A stretch of DNA of 64,000 nt from Euborellia annulipes. Taxonomy: Eukaryota; Arthropoda; Insecta; Dermaptera; Anisolabididae. The position numbers and the translations under genes were made by a program. Below are positions 23,562 to 34,215 of this stretch, one piece after another. Position 1 is the stretch's first letter. Each line of letters begins with the position of its first letter. The DNA lies in NCBI GenBank assembly GCA_023213315.1, contig JAKCPI010011712.1, positions 434,001 through 498,000 on the forward strand. The letters are read 5' to 3'. The notes beneath the pieces were generated by a model. It was not told where the DNA came from. It was given only the letters and a program-made list of their open reading frames with translations, and did no database searches.

Positions 23562-24557
23562 TTTTACTTTCTCGTACCCTATATATGAAATATATAGAGA
23601 GAGAAAGTATTGCGATCATGTCAAAAATTCGATGTCGAGATTTTGATGGATATACATGTTTTGAGGTCCCCTGAGTCCAAAAAAGTGGGTCCCGCAAATT
23701 GGTCTGTGTGTGTGTGTGTGTGGACAGATTTTTAGCATGAAGGAATTGAGCTACCGGATTGAAATTTTATATTTAACTTAGGTACCTTTGAAGAATCTCA
23801 AAATAAGCTTTTGAACAAAATCGGCCAAAAAGTACTAGTACTTTACTGATGTACTTTTTCAGTTATTTTCGATTTTCTCAAAATTCCCTCCAAGGATTTT
23901 TTTTTTAAATTCATAAATCAACTATTTTTTAGATGCTCTTTAAAATGTATATTCTCATTTTGCCGTTGAGATCTTTTGAAGACCACTTTACTCTTGTTCT
24001 TCATAGGAAAGATAGAAATGGTTGCCATGGTAACCGAATTTAAATCTTTTTCTTTTTATTAGATTAAAAATCAATTATTATTTAAATTCCCAATTTTTTA
24101 AATTTTATTTCTGTCTTTGATTGTTTCGGAGAAAACATATATCCTCTGCTCTCTCTCTCTCACTTGCAAACATTATCGTCTGTCTCTCCGCCTTCTCTCA
24201 TAGGCCTAATGTTAATTTCCTATAGGGATTTGTATGTTAATTTCGATTCAAAAGGGGGTCCCCTTTAGAACTTTTTAGGCATTTAAAATTTTTTTTCCAA
24301 TTCTTATGAAATTTTGTATTTATTTACGATTCTATATTGTGTATAAAATGTCCAAATATGAGATTAAAATTTTGAAAAATAACCATAGTTTATTTCAAGC
24401 AGTCAACATTTAAAATGCAAGTTTGAAACTAAGGTGCTATGGGAAACTAAATATATCTCGACACAAAAAATTTGGTGTGACCAGCACGGTGCACAACTTT
24501 CTCTTACCGAAGGGTAAGAGAAAGTTGTGTGCTGTGCGCCAGTCACACCAGATTTTT
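23562..24557 (-). mobile_element. Family A repeat, copy 5 (full length, inverted)
   Basis: Runs from TTTTACTTTCTCGTACCC to the 5' hairpin at about 24470-24557 (GGTGTGACCAGCACGGTGCA ... CGCCAGTCACACCAGATT). It is inserted beside a small inverted repeat (23486-23513 / 23537-23566: ATTACTGTTACATTATAATC). It carries about 150 bp near 24200-24400 absent from most copies. Confidence 0.8.
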
Positions 24558-25298
24558 ATAAATACAATATAATATTATTAATACACAATTTAAAATATTT
24601 TGAAAAAATTAAAATTATAAAATTAATTAATCACATCTGTTCGTTATATATAATTGATTTAGATTTGTTGAAAGTTGTAATTTACATACCTTAATAACTA
24701 AAGAATCTATTTTGGAATTGTATAATACACCGTTGTCATATACAGGACAATTATTATGTCCTTAATGGCTATGTTAACAATATATAATATATATGGTTTT
24801 TAGGATCTAAAAAAAAACCTATATTTATTTATTTATTTATTTATTTATATGTACAAATTCTCTTAACAGATTTAATGTTCCATATATTCAATTAGTTACA
24901 TTTCGATATGAACATTATGATTTACAAAAAGTCAAATTTTTATAAATACCTTTACAATTTAGAAAAATACAATTATTTAGATGTTTGTCAGTGTCTGTAT
25001 TTTTAATTGTGTTAGCTATCAATATCAATACTATGTTAAAACGTCTTTCCATAATTTTTGACCAACCATCCGTCTACGGCGAAGAAGCTGCAAAGTCACT
25101 TTAATCACGATTATAAAATATTATGTTCGAGGGTTGGCCAACTCCCTCTGGCGAGGCGAAGCTAACTTCAGCTTCAACTAAAGCATTTAAATTTTTAAAT
25201 TTTAGTTAAAAAAATAATTTTTTTTAAATTAATTATTTTAATTTATAATATTTATTTAAATTATTTTCAATTTTTATTTTTAATAATTTTTATATGTT

Positions 25299-25400
25299 AT
25301 GTCTTTATTAAGAAGAAAACTTTTTATTCCCTGGAATAGAGTTTCTGCATTACACACTACCCAGAGGTTTTCTATCTACCCAAACATGAAAAAACCGGCC
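25299..25400 (+). CDS. Candidate first coding exon with mitochondrial-leader-like sequence
   Basis: The ATG at 25299 opens 34 codons that end at a strong donor (CCGGCC|GTAAGA) in phase 0. The peptide starts MSLLRRKLFIPWNRVSALHT, continues TQRFSIYPNMKKPA, and is rich in Arg/Lys, Ser/Thr and hydrophobic residues with no acidic residue, as in mitochondrial presequences. The open frame continues briefly into a repeat (CAGTGGCGGATCCAG at 25433), as expected for intron sequence. No downstream partner exon was found; direct joining to the exon at 26261 is out of phase or hits a stop. It could be an orphan first exon, an exon of a gene disrupted by insertions, or chance. Confidence 0.28.
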
Positions 25401-25432
25401 GTAAGAAAAGAAAAATTATTTGTAGTTATATC

Positions 25433-25500
25433 AGTGGCGGATCCAGAGGAGTTTCTCGGAGGGGTAATCTGGTGTGACTGGTCGCACAGCACACAATTAT
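25433..25500 (+). repeat. MITE end joined to half of a family A hairpin
   Basis: CAGTGGCGGATCCAGAGGAG (hAT-MITE-like end) is followed within 25 bp by AATCTGGTGTGACTGGTCGC. The same juxtaposition recurs at 40183-40262. Confidence 0.5.
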
Positions 25501-25839
25501 AATTTATCATTAAAAGGAAATTTGATAAAAAAATTTTATAGTCATTTAATAAAAGAGTTTTCCGAAATACAACCAGATTCGAGATCGAGGACCTTCATCC
25601 GCTTTTGCTGGATGTCCTCGAGAGAAAATGAAAAAAGCAGAAGCTCACCATGATTATTTTTTTTTTTTATAGGGGTGGAGAACCCAAATAAAAATATGAA
25701 AATTAGTTTTCATATGAGGATTCAACTTAAAAAATAATGAAATGGTGAGTTTAAATTAAAATATAATGATGTTTATTATTATTTTTCTTCATTATATAAG
25801 CTAAAAATTTAAATCTGGCGCATTTTCTTGTTCCCAGCA

Positions 25840-26146
25840 GAAAATTTCTTCTTTTATTTCATTTATTATTAAAAATGATATATTTTTACTTTTGAAAAAT
25901 AAAATCTTCTAAATTAAAAGAGTAAAAATTCATTTTTTTCCAAATTTTTTCCAAAAATTTTTGAAAAATCACTACCAAATTTTTTAAAATTTTAATTTTA
26001 TTAAAATTGTGATTTTACTTAAAATTTTTAAAGTTTTATAGTAGATTTGTTTTTGTTTTATACTATTTAAACATATTAAATTATTTTAATTTTCTAAAAA
26101 AATTTTTTTGCCCCCCCCCTGATTCAAATTCGTTCCGGCGCCCCTG
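25840..26146 (-). mobile_element. Truncated inverted copy of the CAGGGGCGCCGG MITE
   Basis: Ends GATTCAAATTCGTTCCGGCG CCCCTG; its body is the inverse of 19739-20030. The other end is lost. Confidence 0.6.
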
Positions 26147-26260
26147 CTGTTATGTTTGATCTGTGCTGTTCACGCTTATAATGCACACATAGTTAACACT
26201 GATTACAATCTAGAAAATATTAATTGATTCAATATAAGAATAAAAAACGTGGAGTTAAAA

Positions 26261-29200
26261 ATGAACAGAATAAAGGAGACTGGAAGCAAAATATTAAATA
26301 AGAACAGCAAAGAAGGTAAATTCAACATTTAAAAACTCTTTAATTATAAATGATATAGGCCTATGTATAATTCACTGAGCTAGGCCTCCATGTTTTGTCA
26401 TTTTATTTATTTTACTTTCTCTTATCTATTATATTTGTTAATACAGTATCTATATATCAGGGCTGGAAATAGGAGATTTGTTAGGAGGGCAAATCATAAT
26501 TCGCAGCCCCCTCTTTACCAATATTATAAAATAACAAAGTTTAATTTTTCAAATTTTAATCGTTCTTTAAATGAGTCTAAAATTTTCTCGCCTCTAAAAT
26601 TTTGCCGGTATCACGACCCTAACCATAATCCACCACTGCCAGGAATTATGGTAATTCTTGTTTCTTAGAGGGTGTGGGAATTTGAAATTCGAATATATTT
26701 ATAAATTATGCATGGAATTTGTAAATTTCTTGTATACCCTTGATTGCGATATGTTCAGTAGGGGTATGACTTTTACAACCTCGTATCATAATTTGTCGCT
26801 CAGGGGCCCACATCCTGTGGGTACGTGGATGCCGACCACGAGCTGCCCGATATATATTCTCATTTTGCCCTTGAAATATTTTAAAGCACACATTACTCTT
26901 GTACTTCATAGAAAGATAGGATCAATGGTTCTCATTATAACAAAATAAAAATATTTTTCTATATTTATAAATTTTACATTTTAAAATTCACATGTACCAT
27001 ACTTTTGGACACTAAATATATGTTGACACGAAAAATCTGGTGTGATAAGCACAGAACACAACTTTCAAATAGTTTTTTTATCATGAGAACCATTGATCCT
27101 ATCTTTCTATGAAGTACAAAAGTAATGTGTGCTTTAAAATATTTCAAGGGCAAAATGAGAATATATATTTCAAAGATCATCTAAAAAATAATTGATTTAT
27201 GAATTTTAATCAAAATTGTTAGAACGAATTTTAAGAAAATCGAAAATAAAAAAAACTGAAAAAGTACATCAGTAAAGTACTAGTACTTCTTGGCCGATTT
27301 TGTTCTAAAGCTTCGTGTGACGTGCCAGGGGGGTAGTTTAATTAAATATAAAATTTCAACCTCCTAGCTCTTTCCGTTCATGAGATATTTTGTTCACAAA
27401 ACACCCCCACTCCCACCCCCACCCCACCCCCCACCGAGACAGACCATGTTGCATAAACCATTTTTTTTGGACTCAGGGGATCTCAAAACGTGTATATCCA
27501 TCAAAATCTCGACATCAAATTTATTACATGAAACCAAATATTTTCTCTCTCTATATATATTACATGTATAGGTAAGAGAAAGTAAAAATGGATTTTCGCG
27601 GTTTTCTCTGAAACCGTTAGCCGTACACAAAAAACTGATAGATGTTATTATGTGTATTTTTTATAGATCTACAACTTTTATCTAACACTTTTTTGTATAT
27701 AATTTATATTTAACAAGATAAATAAATAAAATGAATATTTTCTGATTTTTTTTCGATTTTCAGGGCTCTTGGGGCACCCTTTCCCCTTATCCGATTGAGC
27801 TGAAATTTTACACAGGTTATTTTTTTTGGCAATGGCACCAAACTAGGGGGTAGCGTCAAAAAAAATCTCAAAAAAATTTTTCGCCAGTAGTAGCTAAGAG
27901 CCACCCTATTGTAATACAAACACATAAAGAAAATCATTAGGATTATTTTAAAAGGGAAAAATAAAATATTTTAACAAATAAAAGAAACCTCAGTCGTTCA
28001 TTTGAATTTTCTTTATTTACTATAATTGTAAAAAAAAGGAATTCCAATTAAACAATGTTTTTGATAGAAATATAAATTTTATACAGGTCAATAAAAAGTT
28101 TTTTGAAATTTAGCTCCTGGCTATATGGAAGCGCTAATTCCAAAAATGCCATCAATTTTGCGCCATCGGCTCTAGTTTTAGAGATATAGAGAAAATTAAA
28201 TTTTAATAAATAATCTGATCAATATTATTTTGAATTTTCTAGATTTTTTTAAGTCGTTACCCCCTTCAGTTAGTTGAAATAGAAGTCTATAATGTAAAGT
28301 TTGAGCCCAATCGGAGGTGGCTTAGTGGTGCAAAAAAAAACATGGCTAAAAGTTTAGAAAAATTGAATGTTTTCATTTTTTTTTTCAGGACACTCCTGAA
28401 TAGAATTTTTACCATCTCTGAATGGAAAAAGTATGTTTATGATCTTCTATAGTTTTTAACTTTCCAAAAGTTAAGCAATGCCTAGCGTGGCGAAAGCCCC
28501 GGGATTGGTGACCTAGAGCAATCAGCTTGTGGAACGTCCTATCGGTAGCCATCGGTATAATGTAATTTAGAAATATATTAAATAAAGTCATACCTGGCCT
28601 CTGTAGCCGAAAAAGTTAAAAAAAAAAATAAAATAATTCATTGATAACGAAATTATGAGCGAAATAGTTTTCTTAGTCAGGATTCAGAGCTATCCATCCA
28701 TATACCCAAGAATTGCTCTAAATTCTTGGCTCAAAACACCATCTTTATCATAAAATTTTCTTATATTTGCTTTTTAACAAAATTGACTTTGATAACTATT
28801 TTGTTCATAATTTCTTTAGATTGATTTTTAGAAAGTGAAAGAACTATAGAATATCGTAAATATATGTTTTTTTTGCATTCAGTGATGGTAAAAGATTCTA
28901 CCTATTAGGGATGTCCAAAGTTGATAAAACGGAAAAAATTCGATTTTTCTAAAATTTTAGCCGTGTTTTGCACCACTAAATCGCCTCCAATTGGGCTGAA
29001 ACTTTATATTTCTATGTACAGTGGAACTTCGCTTAACGAGCATAATTCGTTCCAGAATCATACTCGTAAAGCGAAACACTCGTTAGGCAAAACAATAACA
29101 TTCTCCCCTTAGAGCTGTCCCCTCATGACACAGACTGATGTAACATACGCACAATCCGGGACTTTCTCTCTCCTCTCCACTCGTTATGCGAAACGTCACT

Positions 29201-32200
29201 CGTTAAGCAAGTCATATTTTTACTTTCTCTTACCTCTATATATATGTTAATATATATATAGAGAGAAAGTGTTGGATTCATGTCAAAAATTCGATGTCGA
29301 GATTTTGATGGATCTTCACGTTTTGAGGTCCATTGATTCCATATAAGTGGTTTTCGCGACATGGTCTGTCTGTGTGTCTGTCTGTGTGTGTGTGTTCACT
29401 TTTAAGCATGAAGGAATTGAGCTATGAGGCTGAAATTTTATATATAAGTTAAACACCCCCCGGGACAGGAAAAAAAAACTTTTAATCAAAATCGGCCAAA
29501 GAGTACTAGTACTTTACTGATGTACTTTTTCAGTTTTTTTCGATTTTCTCAAAATTCGCTCTAACGATTTTGATTAAAATTCAAAAATCAATTATTTTTT
29601 AGATGCTCTTTCAAATGTATATGCTCGTTTTGCCCTCAAAATTGTTTGAAGCACACTTTACTCTTGTGCTTCATAGGAAAGATAGGAGAAATGGTTGCCA
29701 TGGTAACAAAATATAAATATTTTCCCATGTTTATAAATTTGACATCTTAAATTCTAATATATTGACGGAAACTAAATACATGTCGACACAAAAAATCTGG
29801 TGTGCCAGCACAGTACACAACTTTTGATTACCGAAGGTAAGAGAAAGTTGTGTGCTGTGCGCCAGTCACACCAGATTTTTACAAATTTTTTTTGCTAGTT
29901 ATGCAAATTGCTTGTTATGAAAGGGCACCCTAAGCGAGGTTCTAAAGTATTTCTTTTTAAGGGGTAAAGCCAGAAAATTAAAAATAAGAGTCGCTCTAGA
30001 GCTCATTTTCTATTAAAATTTAATTTTCTCTAAATCTCTAAAACTAAATTTGATGGAGAAAAACTTATGGTATTTTTGGAATTAGGGTATCCTATATAAA
30101 AACCCAGGAATTGCTTAGAACTCCCCGGTAAATTACACATTAGACAATAGAAGAGGGATTTAGTCGGTAAGAGTCCTGTACTACTCGACAAAATTTTTCA
30201 TTGAGTGTAATTATATGGGGAATTTCTCAATTGAAGAAAATCTTGCCTTAATTATATTTCTATCAAAAATTTTGTTTAATCCTTTAGTTTTTTAATATTA
30301 AAATAGCAAAGTGAAGGGGGAGGGGACTTAACGTTCAAACATGCCATATAGCGACTAAGGGGCGTCGGGTTTAGCCTCTAGTAAATTAATATATATAGGA
30401 TGAAAAATAATGTGAATTGTACAGTTGGCAAATTGATTAAATTTGGGTGGCATTTTTGGCCTTCTCCCCCCCCCTGAAAAATCTCTTCGCTACGCCCCCG
30501 ACCAGAAGTCTCGTCAACTGACAAATGTTCTCAATAGGGTCCGACCGAAACAAGATTTTCAACCGAAACCGAAACTTGTATTTCCTATAAAAAATTCATA
30601 TCATTTTACCTTTTTTTTTTTTTTGAAATTTTTTTCCCCTCCCCGTGAAAATCATTTTGCTTTTTTTTAGAGAGACTAAATTTTTTTCTCCTTCAAGTGC
30701 AAATCATTTGACCTTTTTGGCCGAAACCGAAACTAGGGCCGAAACCAGGATTTTTGGCAGAAACTGGCCGAAACCGAATAATTCTAGTTCGCAACTATGC
30801 CAGGAGCTGCCAAGAGTCCTTCCAAGCTCGAGGCAAACAAAACATGTCCTGATGAAGGCCAGAAGAATCGGCGGAAACGTCGCAAGATAAAAAAAAAATT
30901 TCTTTATTTTGATTTGACTAGCTTATCTCTTCAACCTGGTATTTTGTAAAAGTGTGATGAACCTCGCGGGCCGCAAAAATGTTCAAGGAGGACCTCGGGT
31001 TGCCCACCCCTGTTCGAAATAATGAGTCATCAAAAAATTTGACTGCATTTTCTCTTCACACTCAATAATAAACTAACAATGCCCTTAATAATTTTTTTTC
31101 ATTTTCACAACTCTCTCTAGGAGAGGAGGTGCCAGCAATGCCCATTGGTAGGCCCAAAAGGCAAGCGTTCATAGCTGCCTGTCAGAAAATCCATCACTAT
31201 TATGGCGTATCTTCAAAAGAAAGTGAAGTGAATGAAGTCAATGAAGAACTTTATGAGCCGATAACGTCAACACCCGATAAGGGAATTACGAAAGAAAAAG
31301 AGGAGGAGGCTGACAAACTGAAGGTGCTTATTTTATTATTTAATTTTTTATTATTATTTATTTTTTAACAAATAATTTCCTTTTTCAAATTTTCGAAAAA
31401 GGATATCAAAAAAGTTATAAATTCAAAAGTAATAAGACATTCCAAATCTTATTCAAATAAGGTTGGGATATTATTTTATTTTTATATGAAAATTTAATTA
31501 GATTATTTTGGGCCAAATTTACTCTTGTGCGTTTTTCAAAATAGAATCTAAAAAAAAAAAAATGAACCCACGGACAGAGCATTTTGAAGGACCCACTTTG
31601 GGCCTCAAATCGTCTATTTCCATAAAAATAACGACAACGGATTTTCACATGAATGCAATACTTTCTTTTTATATATTAATATTGTTATGCGCTGAATATT
31701 TAATGCAGAAAATGGCCGTGTAGAATTAAATAACAGGAATGAAGAGGAATGCAGCCAGGTAATGAGCCTCTATAATTAAATCAAACTCCTTTGTTGTAAG
31801 ACGTTTCAGCCAACTTTATTGTGCCATCTTCAGAGTTTTTTGAATAATAGAGTTGTCAATCATCTGTCCATAAGCCAGTCATATATAATGGCCTATGTAT
31901 CAAATAATAATGCAAATATATTCTTTTAATATATGATGAGACTTGCTGAGAAGCGAATTTCGAAATGTGCGACTGAAGATGGCACAATAAAGTTGGCCGA
32001 AACGTCTTGCAACAAAGGAGTTTGATTTAATAATAGAGGCTCCTTACCTGGCTGCATTCCTCTTCATTCCTTTTATTCATGAGCTGAATAATAAAAAAAA
32101 GAGAATATTTTTATTATATCATTTAATTTCATAAGATATCGATCGGAATTATAAGAAATCAATAAACGAACAAAGAAAGCCTTTTCTTTTCCAGGATGCA

Positions 32201-32774
32201 TAAATCTTTCGAAATAAAAAATAAACATCCAACCCGTGTGGTCGTTAATTTTTTTTTTTAATTTCATTTAAGGTCTTTTTCGGCATCGAAGGTCATTTAA
32301 AACCCCTCCCTATTTATTTAAATTGATTTGTAGCCAATAAAATTTAAATAAATTTTTGTCGCATGGAACGGGATGCGAACCCGAGACCCTTGGTACAAAT
32401 GGCCACCATGCTAACCACTACACCAAGGCCAAGGGCTTCAAAAGGGATTAAAGAACGAAACATGTAAACTAACCTAAATCCGATCACTGATAATAATAAT
32501 TTTTAACTGTAGCAATGACCTGATATTGTTAGTATAATAAAATCGCGAAAATTGAGACCTTACTAGTAACTCGAATAGTATAATAATAATTAGGCTAAAA
32601 CTTAACCGACTATCTTAACGAAAAATAATTTATTCAACATCTATTAATGATCTTTCAATTTCAATTTAGAAAACTATCTTCGATTTGTCGGCAATCGAAG
32701 AAGTGGATACTGAAGATTCCGACCAAGAGATAGAAAAGCAGATTGATCAGGAAGAGCAGGAGTTCATTAATTAA
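26261..32774 (+). CDS. Small acidic protein of unknown function (three-exon model, 120 residues)
   Basis: Model built from 26261-26315 (phase 1 donor GAAG|GTAAAT), 31121-31323 (acceptor CTCTCTCTAG, donor AAG|GTGCTT) and 32670-32774 (acceptor TTTCAATTTAG, stop TAA). Reading frames join without conflict, and the other two frames of exon 3 hit stops quickly. The protein has a basic start (MNRIKETGSKILNKNSKE), a middle block around residues 22-47 with PIGRPKRQAFIAACQKIHHY that looks folded and conserved, then a strongly acidic C-terminus (ITKEKEEEADKLK; EEVDTEDSDQEIEKQIDQEE). No signal peptide or membrane segment is seen, and I do not recognise the family. Introns of 4.8 and 1.35 kb are filled with repeats. 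What is seen is the phased ORFs and splice sites; that they form one gene is inference. Exon 1 is the least certain part because it is only 18 codons. Confidence 0.55.
26790..26850 (+). repeat. Fragment shared with 35165-35235
   Basis: CTCAGGGGCCCACATCCTGT, GTACGTGGATGCCGACCACG and AGCTGCCCGA match the GC-rich block at 35178 with few changes. Confidence 0.5.
26848..27072 (-). mobile_element. Family A repeat, truncated copy 6
   Basis: The inverted 5' half of family A, from ATATATTCTCATTTTGCCCT to AAAATCTGGTGTGATAAGCA. It meets copy 7 head to head about 15 bp later. Confidence 0.65.
27085..27588 (+). mobile_element. Family A repeat, copy 7 (5' end missing)
   Basis: From ATCATGAGAACCATTGATCC through AAGTACATCAGTAAAGTACT to TATAGGTAAGAGAAAGTAAA. 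It contains a C-rich run (27403-27434) in place of the usual CA repeat. Confidence 0.7.
29021..29945. mobile_element. pogo/Tigger-like MITE carrying a nested family A copy
   Basis: Starts (TA)CAGTGGAACTTCGCTTAACG with internal ACTCGTTAGGC / CTCGTTATGCG / CTCGTTAAGCA repeats. The right end reads CACCCTAAGCGAGGTTCTA, the inverse of the start. TA borders fit Tc1/mariner-pogo insertion. A family A copy is inserted at 29219-29878. Confidence 0.6.
29219..29878 (-). mobile_element. Family A repeat, copy 8 (inverted, nested)
   Basis: From TTTACTTTCTCTTACCTCTA to the 5' hairpin near 29795-29878 (GTGTGCCAGCACAGTACACA ... GCCAGTCACACCAGATTTTT). Confidence 0.8.
30535..30786. mobile_element. GGTTTCGG-type hAT-like element, short inverted copy
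   Basis: Left end TAGGGTCCGACCGAAACAAG; right end GGCCGAAACCGAATAATTCTA. The flanks GTTCTCAA (30527-30534) and GTTCGCAA (30787-30794) form an 8-bp duplication with one change. It is homologous, in inverse, to both ends of 13646-14705, but without the family A insert. Confidence 0.8.
30845..30890 (+). repeat. CTGATGAAGG...GGAAACGTCGC module
   Basis: CCTGATGAAGGCCAGAAGAA is followed by TCGGCGGAAACGTCGCAAG, a diverged member of the recurrent module. Confidence 0.45.
30945..31013 (-). mobile_element. hAT MITE end fragment
   Basis: On the minus strand it begins CAGGGGTGGGCAACCCGAGG and continues TCCTCCTTGAACATTTTTGC GGCCCGCGAGG. The CAGGGGTGGGCAA terminus is a widespread hAT signature. The other end is missing. 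Confidence 0.6.
31735..32072. mobile_element. Foldback element with CGAAACGTC arms
   Basis: ACAGGAATGAAGAGGAATGC to GTGCCATCTTCAG (31733-31836) is inverted at 31967-32072. The tips form the module: CTGAAGATGGCACAATAAAG, then TTGGCCGAAACGTCTTG. Confidence 0.75.
32262..32440 (-). mobile_element. tRNA-derived SINE (minus orientation)
   Basis: Minus-strand head GGCCTTGGTGTAGTGGTTAG (A box) followed by CTCGGGTTCGCATCCCG (B box and T arm), then AAATAAAT-rich linker, GGGAGGGGTTTTAAATGACC and the tail motif TTCGATGCCGAAAAAG. It shares its tail with 33335-33500, 37805-37870 and 49262-49300. Confidence 0.75.
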
Positions 32775-32984
32775 AACAAACTGGATCCGCGAATCCACAG
32801 CCCGATTGGGCACAAAGTAAGTATTAGTGTATAATATTACAAGTTCGCTGCCCCTGGACCCCCTTGCTCGCTTTCGGCTTAACAATTCCCTCTCTGACTT
32901 AAAGTTTTAAATTTTCCTCTCTGACTCCACTTCCTCTCAACCTAACCAATCAGCGAGAGAGAGCGGTAAACAGGCACATAACGT

Positions 32985-33885
32985 AACTTGCAGTAATATT
33001 GCGGCAATATTGCACAAATATGGCAAGTATTGCGGCAATATTACGGGGATATTGCGGCAATATTGCACAATTATTGTGAGCAATGCAGGGTAAAAAAAAA
33101 ACTTGTTCATAGAGGGATTTGAACAGGAGCTTTTTGCATTTCCAATATCTTGATACCAATATCCGATTCCTTTACTGACACGTACGTTTTGCTATATGAA
33201 ATTTCTACACTTATTTTCGCATGTAGTACATTTACTATTAAATTTTTTTTTAAACAAAAAGTCACTTATAAATTGTAAAAAAATAATCATTTATATTAAT
33301 TAAATATTAATTTATTTTTATTTTTTATTTTTTTTTTCTTTTTCGGCATCCAAGGCCATTTAGACCCCATCCCTATTTATTTCAAATGATTTGCAGTCAA
33401 TTAAAATGAAATAAATTTTTTTCGCTTGGGACGGAAAGCGAATTCGGGACCCCAGGCTCGAGAAGCTAGTGTCTTCTCTCTGAGCCACGGGTCACGGGCA
33501 TTAATTAATTTAATTAATATGAATATTATAAAGTTGATATGAAAATTGTAACCCTATACTTCATATACTCTATACTTCAATGTTGCCACTTCAATATTGA
33601 CACTGCAATATTCAATATTTAATATAGCCACAGGAATATTGCTCCAATATTGCAGTAATACTCACACTTCAATAGTGCAACAGCTATATTTATGCAATAT
33701 TCACTATTCAATGTTGCCACTGCAATATTGCCGCAATATTCACACTTCAATGTTGCTACAGCAATATTGCTGCAATGTTCTCACTACAATATTGCGCAGC
33801 GAAATTGCCGCAATTTTGCTACAATATTGTCAATATTGTGCAAGATTGGCAAAATTGCTACAATATTACTGCAATATTCTAGGCT
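32985..33885. repeat. Two clusters of degenerate GCAATATTGC palindromic repeats
   Basis: Clusters at 32985-33080 and 33585-33885 are built from GCAATATTGC/GCAATATTC units about every 20-25 bp. Since the unit is self-complementary, the clusters can fold on themselves or each other. A SINE (33335-33500) lies between. All of it falls in the presumed 3' UTR intron of the small acidic gene. The open frames across it are by-products of the repeat. Confidence 0.65.
33335..33500 (-). mobile_element. tRNA-derived SINE, diverged copy
   Basis: Minus strand: GTGGCTCAGAGAGAAGACAC head, GGGTCCCGAATTCGC B-box remnant, AAATAAATAGGGATGGGGTC linker, tail GGCCTTGGATGCCGAAAAAG. Same layout as 32262-32440. Confidence 0.65.
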
Positions 33886-34007
33886 GTCTGGGAGGGTAAA
33901 TTTAGGTGGCTTTGAGGACCATATCACCTAGGCAAATATATATCCGTATTTTAAAAAATTCACATTTTTAGCCACAGTCTAATAATTTTTTTTCTTTTTA
34001 TAATAGG

Positions 34008-34215
34008 TGAACAGCGAGGACAAATGGCGAAGTCGCAGTCGAATGTTAAATGTAATTTGTTCGGTGAAATAAAAGCCAAAAAATTTGTGGAATCTTTCAA
34101 AACAAAGAGTTTGAGAGAGGTTCAAGCTCTGTTTGGGAAACACCCGAACCTAATATTAAATCTTAATTCATGTTCCAGAGCTCTGTTAATTTTATTTAAT
34201 ATAAATAAATAAATA
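34008..34215 (+). other. Possible terminal 3' UTR exon of the small acidic gene (or alternative last exon)
   Basis: A strong donor (ACAAA|GTAAGT) lies at 32815/32816, 41 bases after the stop of the small acidic gene. A good acceptor (TTTTTATAATAG) lies at 34007. The sequence after it is complex and not obviously repetitive, and runs to an AATAAATAAATAAATAAA cluster near 34199, a plausible polyadenylation signal. A stop only 41 bases before the last junction would not be expected to trigger nonsense-mediated decay. If exon 2 were spliced here instead, the frame would read VNSEDKWRSRSRMLNVICSVK-stop, giving a different C-terminus. An open frame of 62 codons from 34024 (MAKSQSNVKC...) also crosses this stretch and could be the true coding use. 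Nothing decides between these. Confidence 0.35.

Larger units (their letters stand above)
28000..30310. repeat. Diverged inverted-repeat pair around a MITE
   Basis: The left arm (about 28020-28225; ATAGAAATATAAATTTTATA, TTTTAGAGATATAGAGAAAA) is the diverged inverse of the right arm (29985-30310; TTTTCTCTAAATCTCTAAAA, ATATTTCTATCAAAAATTTT). The spacer holds the element at 29021-29945. It lies in intron 1 of the small acidic gene. Confidence 0.45.

Noticed and set aside
32365..32436. Functional tRNA gene on the minus strand
   Set aside because: A and B boxes are good but the acceptor stem does not pair and a SINE linker and tail follow directly.
33597..33931. Overlapping open frames of 100 and 79 codons
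   Set aside because: Generated by the GCAATATTGC repeat cluster; both frames are repetitive by-products.
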